NCBI GenBank assembly: GCA_947627115.1
Contig: CANQUQ010000004.1
Span: forward strand, 1 to 64,000
DNA: 64,000 nt
Source of the DNA: an uncultured Acetatifactor sp.
GTDB taxonomy: Bacteria; Bacillota; Clostridia; Lachnospirales; Lachnospiraceae
Direction of reading: 5' to 3'
In this document: in pieces, positions 8,570-17,099 of the stretch
Numbering within the stretch: the stretch's first letter is position 1
How the letters are laid out: each line of letters starts with the position of its first letter
Program-made: the position numbers and the translations under genes
The notes under the pieces: model-generated
What the model was told of the DNA's origin: nothing
Database searches by the model: none
Seen by the model: the letters and a program-made list of their open reading frames with translations, nothing else

Positions 8570-9181
8570 ATGATAGCATACGTACAGGGAATCATAGAGG
8601 ATATCACAGAGGACAACGCGGTGGTGGACGTGGGCGGCGTGGGTATGAACGTAAAGATCTCCGCGGGCACGGCCGCCAGGCTTCCGGGTATCGGAGAGCC
8701 GGTGAAGCTCTACACCTACACCAGCGTTCGGGAGGACGCCTTCTGGCTGTACGGATTCCTGAGCCGCAACGAGCTTGAGATCTTTAAGCGCTGCATTACC
8801 GTGAGCGGCATCGGCCCCAAGGGAGCGCTCTCCATCCTGTCCGTGCTGGACGCAGATTCCCTGCGGTTCGCCATCGTGTCGGGAGATGCAAAGGCGATCG
8901 CAAAGGCGCCCGGCGTGGGGGTCAAGACGGCGGAGAGGCTGATCCTGGAGCTGAAAGGAAAGCTGGATATCGACGATGCCATGATAAGCAGGGAGGTCGC
9001 CGCTTACGGGGCGGCCAGGGTTCCTGTCTGTGACACGCCGCAGAAGGCAGAGGCGGTGGAGGCTCTTGTGTCCCTGGGCTACGGTCAGGCACAGGCCATG
9101 AAGGCGGTCAATGCCATCGAGGGCATCGAGGAGATGGATTCCGGAGCCGTGCTGAAGGCCGCGCTCAAATTCTTATTCTAG
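8570..9181 (+). CDS. ruvA: Holliday junction branch migration protein RuvA
   Basis: A 203-residue RuvA: an N-terminal OB domain (MIAYVQGIIEDI... VDVGGVGMNV), tandem helix-hairpin-helix motifs (ISGIGPKGALSIL and APGVGVKTAERLILELKGKL) and a C-terminal domain (ALVSLGYGQAQAMKAV) that contacts RuvB. It binds four-way junctions and loads RuvB. The ATG with GGGAG five bases upstream is preferred over a TTG six codons earlier. ruvB follows after 18 bases, the usual arrangement; RuvC is absent and RecU (40.9 kb) is the likely resolvase. Confidence 0.95.
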   Translation: MIAYVQGIIEDITEDNAVVDVGGVGMNVKISAGTAARLPGIGEPVKLYTYTSVREDAFWLYGFLSRNELEIFKRCITVSGIGPKGALSILSVLDADSLRFAIVSGDAKAIAKAPGVGVKTAERLILELKGKLDIDDAMISREVAAYGAARVPVCDTPQKAEAVEALVSLGYGQAQAMKAVNAIEGIEEMDSGAVLKAALKFLF

Positions 9182-9199
9182 GAAAGGAACGTTCCGGTC

Positions 9200-10192
9200 A
9201 TGCCCAAAAGAATGATTGAGACCTGTGTCACCGAGGAGGACATGAAGCTGGAGGGCTCTCTGCGGCCTCAGAAGCTGGATGACTACATCGGTCAGACGAA
9301 GGTAAAGGAAAATCTTAAGATCTATATCGAGGCCGCCAAACAGAGAGGAGACCCTCTGGACCACGTGCTTTTCTACGGCCCGCCCGGACTGGGCAAGACC
9401 ACGCTGGCGGGGATCATCGCCAACGAGATGGGAGTGCACGTGAAGGTCACCAGCGGCCCCGCCATTGAGAAGCCCGGCGAGATGGCCGCCATACTGAACA
9501 ATCTGGAGGAGGGAGACCTGCTCTTTGTGGATGAGATCCACCGCCTGAACCGCCAGGTGGAGGAGGTGCTCTACCCCGCCATGGAGGATTACTGCATCGA
9601 CATTATGATCGGAAAGGGCTCCACGGCCCGCTCCGTGAGGCTGGACCTGCCGAAGTTCACGCTGGTGGGGGCCACCACCAGGGCCGGGCTTCTGACAGCG
9701 CCGCTGAGGGACCGCTTTGGCATGATCTACCACCTGGAATTTTACACGGTGGAGGAGCTTCAGACGATCATCATGCATTCCGCAAAGGTCCTCGATGTGG
9801 AGACAGAGCCAGGCGGCGCGCTGGAGATGGCCAGAAGGAGCCGGGGCACGCCGAGACTTGCCAACCGCATCCTGAAGCGCGTTCGGGACTTCGCGCAGGT
9901 GAAATACGACGGCGTGGTCACCGAAGACATTGCCAGAACGGCCCTGGACCTGATGGACGTGGACAGGCTGGGCCTGGACCATATCGACAGGAATATCCTT
10001 TTGACCATGATACACAAATTCGGCGGAGGCCCTGTGGGCCTGGATACCCTGGCCGCAGCCATCGGGGAGGACGCGGGGACCATCGAGGATGTGTACGAGC
10101 CCTACCTGATCAAGAACGGCTTTCTCAACCGTACGCCCAGGGGACGTGTGGTCACGGATCTGGCGTACCAGCATCTTGGCCTGGAACTGTGA
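9200..10192 (+). CDS. ruvB: Holliday junction branch migration helicase RuvB
   Basis: A 330-residue AAA+ motor. The Walker A motif GPPGLGKTT starts at G60, Walker B is D111-E-I-H, the sensor region reads [20 protein letters not shown] and the C-terminal winged helix ends [13 protein letters not shown]. It drives branch migration as hexamers on the RuvA-junction complex. The ATG has AGGAAAGG upstream. Normal length and all key motifs are present. Confidence 0.97.
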   Translation: MPKRMIETCVTEEDMKLEGSLRPQKLDDYIGQTKVKENLKIYIEAAKQRGDPLDHVLFYGPPGLGKTTLAGIIANEMGVHVKVTSGPAIEKPGEMAAILNNLEEGDLLFVDEIHRLNRQVEEVLYPAMEDYCIDIMIGKGSTARSVRLDLPKFTLVGATTRAGLLTAPLRDRFGMIYHLEFYTVEELQTIIMHSAKVLDVETEPGGALEMARRSRGTPRLANRILKRVRDFAQVKYDGVVTEDIARTALDLMDVDRLGLDHIDRNILLTMIHKFGGGPVGLDTLAAAIGEDAGTIEDVYEPYLIKNGFLNRTPRGRVVTDLAYQHLGLEL

Positions 10193-10218
10193 TCCGGGCC
10201 ATGGCCTGCAATTTTTTC

Positions 10219-10247
10219 TTGCCTGCAATCATGTTTTGAGATATAAT
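10219..10247 (+). promoter_or_regulatory. Sigma-A promoter of zapA
   Basis: TTGCCT (10219-10224) and TATAAT (10242-10247) with a 17-base spacer, about 50 bases before the zapA start, in the only real gap after ruvB. Confidence 0.75.
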
Positions 10248-10297
10248 AAGCGCAATAGATAACAAGCGCAGTACAGCTTTGCAAAAGGAGTACGGAT

Positions 10298-10699
10298 ATG
10301 TCTTCCAAAACGGATACAGAAGTGATCATAGGCGGCAAGGTGTTCACACTGAGTGGATACGAGAGCGAGGAATACCTTCAGAAGGTCGCTTCCTACATCA
10401 ACAATAAGATCGCTGAGTACAATAAAATAGACAGCTATAAGAGACAGCCCATGGAGACCCAGGGAGTCCTGCTTCAACTGAATATTGCGGACGATTACTT
10501 TAAGGCAAAGAAGCAGATCTCCGTTCTGGAGGAAGAGCTGCAGACCAAGGAAAAGGAGCTGTACGACCTGAAGCATGAGCTGATCTCGTCGCAGATCAAG
10601 CTGGAGAGCGCTGAGGAGCAGGTGAAGAGCCTGCAGCAGGACCGCAGCGACGATGCGAAAAAGATCGTGCAGTTGGAAACAGAGCTGAAAAAGAAGTAA
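10298..10699 (+). CDS. zapA: Cell division protein ZapA
   Basis: A 133-residue ZapA-family protein. The N-terminal globular part (about 5-45) has the family pattern VIIGGKVFTLSGYESEEYLQKVASYINNKI, followed by a long coiled coil (about 65-133) rich in E, K, L and Q. ZapA binds FtsZ and bundles protofilaments at the Z ring. The coiled coil is longer than in E. coli ZapA. It has its own promoter and is followed by a terminator, so it is likely a single-gene unit. Confidence 0.9.
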   Translation: MSSKTDTEVIIGGKVFTLSGYESEEYLQKVASYINNKIAEYNKIDSYKRQPMETQGVLLQLNIADDYFKAKKQISVLEEELQTKEKELYDLKHELISSQIKLESAEEQVKSLQQDRSDDAKKIVQLETELKKK

Positions 10700-10707
10700 A
10701 AAGACCG

Positions 10708-10733
10708 GCTGTCCGTGTGATCGGACAGCTTTT
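10708..10733 (+). terminator. Rho-independent terminator after zapA
   Basis: GCTGTCCG (10708-10715) pairs with CGGACAGC (10722-10729) over a six-base loop and is followed by TTTTCTGTT. It separates zapA from the U32 protein gene, which starts about 30 bases further on. Confidence 0.85.
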
Positions 10734-10760
10734 CTGTTCACAGGGCAGCTTGAGGAAATT

Positions 10761-13115
10761 ATGGGTAATAGCGGCAGGGTAGAGCTCCTGGCTCCGGCGG
10801 GCAGCCCCGACGGCTTTTACGGAGCGGTACGTGCGGGAGCGGACGCGGTCTATCTGGGCGGAAGCCGGTTCGGCGCCAGGGCATATGCGGAAAATTTCAC
10901 AGAGGAGGAGCTTGTGGCGTGCATCCGGTATGGACGCCTGTTCGGTGTGAAGGTCTATCTGACGGTGAACACTCTGCTGAGGGAAAATGAGCTGAGGGAG
11001 CTTCCCGGTTATCTCGAACCGTACTGCCGCGCCGGGCTGGACGCCGTCATTGTGCAGGATCTCGGCGTGCTGAGGACGGTCAGGGAATATTTCCCGCAGC
11101 TCAAGATCCACGCCAGCACGCAGATGTCCCTGTGCAGCCGGTACGGGGCGGAGCTCCTGAGACAGATGGGCGCAAGCCGCATTGTGCCCGCCAGAGAGCT
11201 GAGCCTGCAGGAGTTGGAGGTCGTCCGGGACAATTGTGACATTGAGCTGGAGACGTTCATACACGGGGCAATGTGCTATTGTTATTCCGGGCAATGTCTG
11301 TTCAGCAGCATGCTTGGCGGCCGCAGCGGAAATCGCGGCAGATGTGCCCAGCCCTGCCGCCTGCCGTATACCGTCCACACGCCGGACCGCGGCGGAGGCA
11401 CCGGAGAGGGAGCCTGTTATCCGCTGAGCTTAAAGGATATGTGCACCATAGACGATCTGCCGGCGCTCATTGAGGCTGGGATCGCTTCCTTTAAGATCGA
11501 GGGCAGGATGAAGAGGCCGGAGTACGCCGCAGGCGTCACCGCCATATACCGCAAATACATTGACCGATATTATTCCCTGCGCGATGATATGGGCGCCGAA
11601 AGGGCCGCCGGGGCGTACCGCGTCTCGGAGGAGGACCGCCGGATGCTTTCCTCCCTGTATATCAGGAGCCAGGTCCATAACGGCTACTACAGAAGGAGGA
11701 ACGGCCGGGACATGGTGACCCTGGAGAATCCGGCCTACAGCGCCGTCGACGAGGAGCTGCTGTCCGCTGTCCGGGAAAAATATTTAAGGGAGCGGCCGCA
11801 TCTTCCGGTGACGGTGGAAGCCTGTTTTGTGACCGGACAGGCGGCGGAGGTAGAGCTCAGGCTGGGCCGTGCGGCAGGCCGTGCCGTGGGAGGGCCGGTG
11901 CAGGCCGCAGACAAACGGCCCGTGACCGAGGAGGACCTGCGCCGGCAGCTGGGAAAGCTTGGGGACAGTCCCTTTTGTGCGGCAGAGATGAAGCTCAGGG
12001 TCAGTGAGGATGCTTTTTATCCTCTGGGGCAGGTGAACGAGCTGCGAAGACAGGCGGCGGAAAGGCTGGAGGAAGCGCTTTTGCCGGATGTATACGAAGG
12101 CCCCGCCCAATTTCCTGAGCGTGAGGAAAGCCGCCGGACACACAGGGCAGTCTCACAGGACCGCCGGCCCGGTGACGGAAAATGCTGGGTGGTATCCGTC
12201 AGGACCCCGGAGCAGCTAAGGGCGCTCGCTTCGTTCTGTGACACGGCCCGTACCGATGTCTGGCTGCGCCGCATCTATGTGGATCAGGACCTGCTGCTGA
12301 CACGCTCGGAGGAGGTGTGCGGACTCTGCGGGAGACTCCGCGCAAAGAGCGGGTGCGAACGTATGGCTGCGCTGTCCTATATTGTCAGAGAAGAGGATAT
12401 TCCCTCGCTGGAGCAATTGATCCGCTTGGTGGACAGGGAAAAGTGGGAGGGGTATCTGGTCCGTTCGCTGGACGCGCTGGGCTTTCTGCGGAGCCGAGAG
12501 AAACATGCGCGCTGCAGGACCGATGCGGGAGTTTATGTCTGGAACAGCCGCGCGGCGCAGCAATTGAGCCGGATGACGGAGGGATTTTGTATTCCCTATG
12601 AGTTGAACGGCAGGGAACAGTCCGCGCTCATGCGGCAGCTTTCGGCTGTGGAAGCGGATGTGCCCTGCGAAAAGATCGTGTACGGGCGGATTCCCATGAT
12701 GATCACCGCCAACTGTGTCCTCAGGACCGCGAACAAATGCGGCGGGGCAGGCAGGGAAGGCGGCCCTGCGGTCACGGGGAACAGCGGCCCTGCGGCTACG
12801 AGGGAAGGCGGCCCTGCCGGTACAGGGAACGGCGGCCACCCCGCTGCCGGGAGCGCAGTCTGGCTTACCGACAGGTATCGCAAGAATTTTCCGGTGCTCG
12901 CGGACTGCCGTCACTGTATGAACATCCTGTACAACAGTGTCCCCCTTGTACTGCCGGCAGATGCAGTCCCGGACAGCGGGAACGTGGAGCCGCGCCTGGA
13001 CTTTACCCTGGAGTCGGGCAGGGAGCTTGTACAGATATTGGAAGCCTTTTTGGGCGGCGGAAGATTTCCGGCGAAGGAATACACCACAGGCCACGAAAAG
13101 CGTGGGGCGGAATAA
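10761..13115 (+). CDS. U32 peptidase family protein with DUF3656-type domain (RlhA-like)
   Basis: A 784-residue U32-family protein. The N-terminal part has the U32 TIM-barrel pattern ELLAPAGSPDGFYGAVRAGADAVY (split as LLAPAGS and AGADAVYLGG) and the cysteine signature around residues 165-205 (GAMCYCYSGQCLFSS, RGRCAQPCR), likely an Fe-S site. The middle matches DUF3656 (KRPVTEEDLRRQLGKLGDSPF). This architecture is that of E. coli RlhA, which hydroxylates 23S rRNA C2501, rather than a true peptidase. A linker near residues 660-700 is made of four 8-residue Gly/Pro/Ala repeats (see 12754-12849). GAGG precedes the ATG. Confidence 0.85.
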   Translation: MGNSGRVELLAPAGSPDGFYGAVRAGADAVYLGGSRFGARAYAENFTEEELVACIRYGRLFGVKVYLTVNTLLRENELRELPGYLEPYCRAGLDAVIVQDLGVLRTVREYFPQLKIHASTQMSLCSRYGAELLRQMGASRIVPARELSLQELEVVRDNCDIELETFIHGAMCYCYSGQCLFSSMLGGRSGNRGRCAQPCRLPYTVHTPDRGGGTGEGACYPLSLKDMCTIDDLPALIEAGIASFKIEGRMKRPEYAAGVTAIYRKYIDRYYSLRDDMGAERAAGAYRVSEEDRRMLSSLYIRSQVHNGYYRRRNGRDMVTLENPAYSAVDEELLSAVREKYLRERPHLPVTVEACFVTGQAAEVELRLGRAAGRAVGGPVQAADKRPVTEEDLRRQLGKLGDSPFCAAEMKLRVSEDAFYPLGQVNELRRQAAERLEEALLPDVYEGPAQFPEREESRRTHRAVSQDRRPGDGKCWVVSVRTPEQLRALASFCDTARTDVWLRRIYVDQDLLLTRSEEVCGLCGRLRAKSGCERMAALSYIVREEDIPSLEQLIRLVDREKWEGYLVRSLDALGFLRSREKHARCRTDAGVYVWNSRAAQQLSRMTEGFCIPYELNGREQSALMRQLSAVEADVPCEKIVYGRIPMMITANCVLRTANKCGGAGREGGPAVTGNSGPAATREGGPAGTGNGGHPAAGSAVWLTDRYRKNFPVLADCRHCMNILYNSVPLVLPADAVPDSGNVEPRLDFTLESGRELVQILEAFLGGGRFPAKEYTTGHEKRGAE
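12754..12849 (+). repeat. 24-bp coding minisatellite in the U32 gene
   Basis: Four imperfect units of 24 bases start at 12754, 12778, 12802 and 12826, alternating GGGAAGGCGGCCCTGC- and GGAACAGCGGCCCTGC-like openings. They encode an eight-residue Gly/Pro-rich repeat (REGGPAVT, GNSGPAAT and so on). The period is a multiple of three, so copy changes would lengthen or shorten a flexible linker without a frameshift. Confidence 0.85.
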
Positions 13116-13136
13116 GAGCAACAGAGGTCGGACCGA

Positions 13137-14522
13137 ATGCAGCAATATATCACAGAGCTATCTAAATACGGAATAACGGCGTGTATGGTCATGTACACAG
13201 TATTGAGCTTCCTCGGACTCTTTCGGAGAGACGACAGGTCCACGGGGCTCTATGTGCTGCAGTGCATGCTCATGTTCCTGGTGCAGCTGCTTTGCTTTCT
13301 GGACATGGCGCTTGTCAGCGGCGAGATGGAATATGTCTTCTTCTATGCGTTCGTTCAGGTGTTCCTGCTGGTCATAACGGTCATGGTCCCCATGATTTAC
13401 GAAAATATCAACAGGATGCTCTTAAGCGGTATGAGCATGCTGCTGGGGATAGGGCTCTGCATTGTCTCCAGGCTCTCCTTTGCCAGAGCGGTGCGGCAGT
13501 ACATTATTGTGCTGATCTCCCTGATCGTCTCGCTGTTGATCCCTTACCTGATCTCAAGGATACGGTTCTGGAAAAAGCTGACATGGCTCTACGGACTTTC
13601 GGGCGCAGCGGTGCTCGGCGCTGTGCTGATCCTGAGCGAGGTGACCCACGGCTCCAAGATCACCTTTACGGTCGCTCTGAGTCTGGGACAGGTCACCTTT
13701 CAGCCCTCCGAGTTCGTCAAGTTGCTGTTCGTCTTTTTCCTTGCCGGCGCCCTGTGGGAGGATGTCTCCTTTGGCAGAGTGGCGGCCACGGCCGCAGTGG
13801 CGGGGCTGCATGTGGTCATTCTGGTGCTCTCCAGAGATCTTGGGAGTGCGCTGATCTTTTTCATCAGCTATGTGTTCATCGTGTTCATAGCCACCTGCAA
13901 CTATCTGTATCTGCTGGCCGGAGCGGCGGGTGGAAGCGCGGCGGCCTATGCGGCGTACAGGCTTTTTGCGCACGTGCAGGCCAGGGTCCTGGCGTGGCGG
14001 GATCCCTGGGCCTATCTGGACAGCCAGAGCTATGCCATCACCCAGTCCCTGTTCGCCATCGGCACCGGGAACTGGTTCGGCATGGGACTTTTGAAGGGAA
14101 CGCCGACAGATATCCCATATGTGATGGAGGATTTTATCTTTTCCGCTGTCTGCGAGGAGATGGGGACGATCTTCGGGATCTGTGTCGTCATGCTGTCGGT
14201 GTGTCTGTTCTTCACCATGCTGAAGATCTCCGTCAGGATCAGGGACCGCTTTTATCAGCTGATCGTATACGGCATCGCGGTCATGTATATATTCCAGATA
14301 TTCCTCACCGTCGGAGGCGGAACGAAGCTGATCCCGCTCACGGGCGTGACGCTGCCCCTTATCAGCTACGGCGGAAGCTCGGTCATGACGACTATGATCA
14401 TGTTCTTTGTGGTCCAGGGAATCTACAGCAGATTACAGCAGGAGGGAGGCAGGCGAAGTGGAAGAACGGACGGACAGGCAAAAAAGCAGAAGAGAGCCGG
14501 AGAGAGCGAAAAAAGACAATAG
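13137..14522 (+). CDS. FtsW/RodA/SpoVE family (SEDS) peptidoglycan polymerase
   Basis: A 461-residue polytopic SEDS protein. Signatures: FQPSEFVKL, SRDLGSALIFF with the catalytic-type D234, FIFSAVCEEMG, and PLTGVTLPLISYGGSS near the C-terminus. An N-terminal extension adds about three or four helices before the conserved core. SEDS proteins polymerise glycan strands from lipid II with a cognate class B PBP, and the next gene encodes one. Its 3' end overlaps the PBP start by about 65 bases. Whether the pair serves division, elongation or sporulation cannot be told from sequence. Confidence 0.9.
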   Translation: MQQYITELSKYGITACMVMYTVLSFLGLFRRDDRSTGLYVLQCMLMFLVQLLCFLDMALVSGEMEYVFFYAFVQVFLLVITVMVPMIYENINRMLLSGMSMLLGIGLCIVSRLSFARAVRQYIIVLISLIVSLLIPYLISRIRFWKKLTWLYGLSGAAVLGAVLILSEVTHGSKITFTVALSLGQVTFQPSEFVKLLFVFFLAGALWEDVSFGRVAATAAVAGLHVVILVLSRDLGSALIFFISYVFIVFIATCNYLYLLAGAAGGSAAAYAAYRLFAHVQARVLAWRDPWAYLDSQSYAITQSLFAIGTGNWFGMGLLKGTPTDIPYVMEDFIFSAVCEEMGTIFGICVVMLSVCLFFTMLKISVRIRDRFYQLIVYGIAVMYIFQIFLTVGGGTKLIPLTGVTLPLISYGGSSVMTTMIMFFVVQGIYSRLQQEGGRRSGRTDGQAKKQKRAGESEKRQ

Positions 14523-15948
14523 GGCCGGACACCGCGACAACCGTATTCCCATATGGGTCAGCGGCGGCGTGTTCGCGGTCCTGTTCGCTGTGCTCATAGG
14601 CTATCTGGGCCATTTTGTGGCAGCTGACAGACAGGATATGATAAATAACAGCTATAATTCCAGACAGAAGCTCCTGCTGTCTCAGAACTCCAGGGGGACC
14701 GTCTACTCACGGGACGGCGACCCGCTGGCCAGGACCGTGACGGACCAGGGCCAGGGTGAGATCCGGGAATACCCGTATGCCAGCCTGTTCTCCCACGTGG
14801 TGGGATATTCCACCCAGGGGCGGATGGGAGTGGAAGCCCTTGCGAACTATTATCTGATCAACAGTGATATCTCCCTGAAGCGTAAGATCGCGAACAGTAA
14901 GGCGGGCATCAAGAATCCCGGCGACAATGTGTATACCACCCTCGACGTGGAGCTTCAGGAGCTGGCGGACAAGCAGCTTGGCATCTACGACGGAGCCATC
15001 ATTGTCACGGAGGTCTCCACCGGAAAGATACTGGCGATGGTGTCCCATCCGGATTTTGACCCCAATGAAATAGACGATATATGGGATACCCTTCTGCAGG
15101 ATGAAGACAGCTCCGTTCTGCTGAACAGGGCCACGCAGGGGCATTATCCTCCGGGCTCCACCTTCAAGATCGTCACTGCGCTGGAGTATATTCGCCAGAA
15201 TCCTGACACTTACGGCGATTATTCCTTCCGCTGCTCAGGGCAGTACCTTTTCGGGGACAGCAAGATCAGCTGCTACCACGGAACGAGCCACGGGAATGTG
15301 GATTTTGAGAGCTCCTTCGCGAAATCCTGCAATTCCTCCTTTGCGAATATCGGAATGAGCCTCGACCGGGATCGGTTCAGCGACACCCTGAACGGCCTGC
15401 TGTTCGACAGGGACTTGCCTCTGCAGCTCAGTCACGCGAAGAGCTATGTGGAAATGTCACCGGAGCTTTCGGATGCGGATATGATGCAGACATCTATCGG
15501 TCAGGGACGCACGGAGATCACGCCCATACATCTCAACATGATTACCTGCGCGGTGGCCAACGGCGGCGTGCTCATGGAGCCCTATGTAATAGACCGCGTG
15601 GAGAGCGCGGAGGGCAGCGTGATCAAGTCGTATGAGCCCAAGGCCTACGGCCGTATCATGACCGAAGAGGAGGCTGAAATTCTGCGGGAGCTGATGACGG
15701 CGGTGGTGGAAAAGGGCACTGCCACCAGGCTTTCGGGACAGTCCTACACCGCGGCCGGCAAGACGGGCTCCGCGGAGTACAACAATGTGAAGGGAGACAG
15801 TCACGCCTGGTTCACGGGATTTGCGCCCGCACAAGACCCGGAGGTATGCGTTACCATTATCGTGGAGGGGGCAGGCAGCGGCGGAGATTACGCTGTGCCT
15901 ATGGCGAGAAGGCTGTTTGACGGGTATTTTCAGGAGAAGGGAAAATGA
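14458..15948 (+). CDS. Class B penicillin-binding protein (transpeptidase)
   Basis: A roughly 496-residue membrane-anchored transpeptidase partner of the SEDS protein. One N-terminal helix (about residues 35-55) precedes the outside region; catalytic motifs are S234-T-F-K237, S290-C-N292 and K435-T-G437. It has no PASTA domains and is nearer in size to PbpA-type proteins than to Clostridium FtsI. The start is taken as GTG 14458 because GGGAGG lies eight bases upstream; earlier in-frame starts lie deep in the SEDS gene. It ends 8 bases from the stop of the convergent HD-GYP gene, without a visible terminator. Confidence 0.88.
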   Translation: MEERTDRQKSRREPERAKKDNRAGHRDNRIPIWVSGGVFAVLFAVLIGYLGHFVAADRQDMINNSYNSRQKLLLSQNSRGTVYSRDGDPLARTVTDQGQGEIREYPYASLFSHVVGYSTQGRMGVEALANYYLINSDISLKRKIANSKAGIKNPGDNVYTTLDVELQELADKQLGIYDGAIIVTEVSTGKILAMVSHPDFDPNEIDDIWDTLLQDEDSSVLLNRATQGHYPPGSTFKIVTALEYIRQNPDTYGDYSFRCSGQYLFGDSKISCYHGTSHGNVDFESSFAKSCNSSFANIGMSLDRDRFSDTLNGLLFDRDLPLQLSHAKSYVEMSPELSDADMMQTSIGQGRTEITPIHLNMITCAVANGGVLMEPYVIDRVESAEGSVIKSYEPKAYGRIMTEEEAEILRELMTAVVEKGTATRLSGQSYTAAGKTGSAEYNNVKGDSHAWFTGFAPAQDPEVCVTIIVEGAGSGGDYAVPMARRLFDGYFQEKGK

Positions 15949-15956
15949 CGGGACCT

Positions 15957-17009
15957 CTACATCATTTTTACGATCTCCAGCTCCGGATGCTCCGCAAGGT
16001 CCAGAATATCCGAATTCTTGTTCTTCAGGATAGGCCGTGAAAGGCTGTGGGGGTGCAGGATGAACACCTCCCATACGGATTCGTCATTCAGACCAACGTC
16101 AGAGCCGATCTGTGCGTTTGCGATACGCTGCATCAGGGGGACAAGTATCTCGGCGTCGTACTTGGAGATATCTCTTTCCAGATGCCCCAGTATCTGCAGC
16201 GGTGTGAGAGCGCTTCTGTGAGGTCTTGGCGAAGCCATGGCTATGTAGGTGTCCACGATGGCCAAGTACCGCGCATATATGTTGATCTCATTCCCCGTGA
16301 GCTGGTGCGGGTATCCGCTGCCGTCCATGCGCTCATGGTGCATGAGGACAGCATCCTGGATCCGGCTGTCCAGCCCGGCATTTCCCAGCATGGCCCAGCC
16401 GATGGCAGGGTGCTTTTTTACGATTTCAAACTCCTCAGGCGTGAGCTTTCCGGGGCGCCAGAGCACATCGTAGGGAAGCTTGAGCTTGCCGATATCATAG
16501 TAGAATCCGGACAGGATGAGATTTTTCCGCTCTTCCTCAGGCAGGGCGTTCCACTCGGAGAAGGCGCCCGCCAGCAGAGCCGAATTCAGACAGTGGTTGT
16601 AGGTCAGCTCATCCTCCCCAGGCATCAGGTTGTACAGATAATCCAACAGTACCGTTTCGCTGGAGTAGGTGGAGCGAAGGTCGGTATATATGTCCATCAG
16701 ATCCTGTTCGGAGATCGGATTTCCCAGGACGGCCAGGTCCGTCACCAGCTTTTTGTATCTGCTCAGATTTTCGCCATGCTTTCGCTCAAATAGCTTGAAT
16801 TCCTCAGAGTACCGCAGCTTCTCGAAGTGCGTGACCGCAAAATCCACATTTTCCATTATGGTGACGCACATGACGGAGTACTGCTTCAGCTTTTCGATAT
16901 TGTTCTCGGTCAGGACCGTTCCGGCGGGAAAGAGCACGCGGTCCTGTACGGACACGTCCTCGCCCAGGGTCATTCCCGGCTGAAGTTCCATTCTGGCGGC
17001 GGTTCTCAT
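15957..17009 (-). CDS. HD-GYP domain protein with degenerate HD motif
   Basis: A 350-residue protein related to cyclic-di-GMP phosphodiesterases of the HD-GYP type. An N-terminal region (about 1-100, PGMTLGEDVSVQDRVLFPAGTVL) matches the DUF3391-like lead-in of this class; the HD-GYP core has H139, H200, H224-H225, GSGYP at 230-234 and D253. The HD pair is Y171-D172 instead of His-Asp (codon TAT), so a metal ligand is missing and catalysis is doubtful. The ATG follows AGGAGGTATACCC. The ORF is open a further 23 codons upstream but lacks a ribosome site there. Confidence 0.85.
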   Translation of the reverse strand: MRTAARMELQPGMTLGEDVSVQDRVLFPAGTVLTENNIEKLKQYSVMCVTIMENVDFAVTHFEKLRYSEEFKLFERKHGENLSRYKKLVTDLAVLGNPISEQDLMDIYTDLRSTYSSETVLLDYLYNLMPGEDELTYNHCLNSALLAGAFSEWNALPEEERKNLILSGFYYDIGKLKLPYDVLWRPGKLTPEEFEIVKKHPAIGWAMLGNAGLDSRIQDAVLMHHERMDGSGYPHQLTGNEINIYARYLAIVDTYIAMASPRPHRSALTPLQILGHLERDISKYDAEILVPLMQRIANAQIGSDVGLNDESVWEVFILHPHSLSRPILKNKNSDILDLAEHPELEIVKMM

Positions 17010-17063
17010 GGGTATACCTCCTTGCGCTCTTTGCCTTATATTGATTGGCGCTGTACACTTATT

Positions 17064-17091
17064 ATTATAAAAGGACATTGCAAAATGTCAA
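17064..17091 (-). promoter_or_regulatory. Promoter of the HD-GYP gene with overlapping dyad
   Basis: Read on the minus strand: TTGACA (17091-17086) and TATAAT (17069-17064) with a 16-base spacer. A perfect dyad GACATT-N4-AATGTC (17074-17089) overlaps the -35 and spacer, a plausible operator. It separates the HD-GYP gene from the GH9 gene upstream. Confidence 0.8.
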
Positions 17092-17099
17092 TCGGGATA

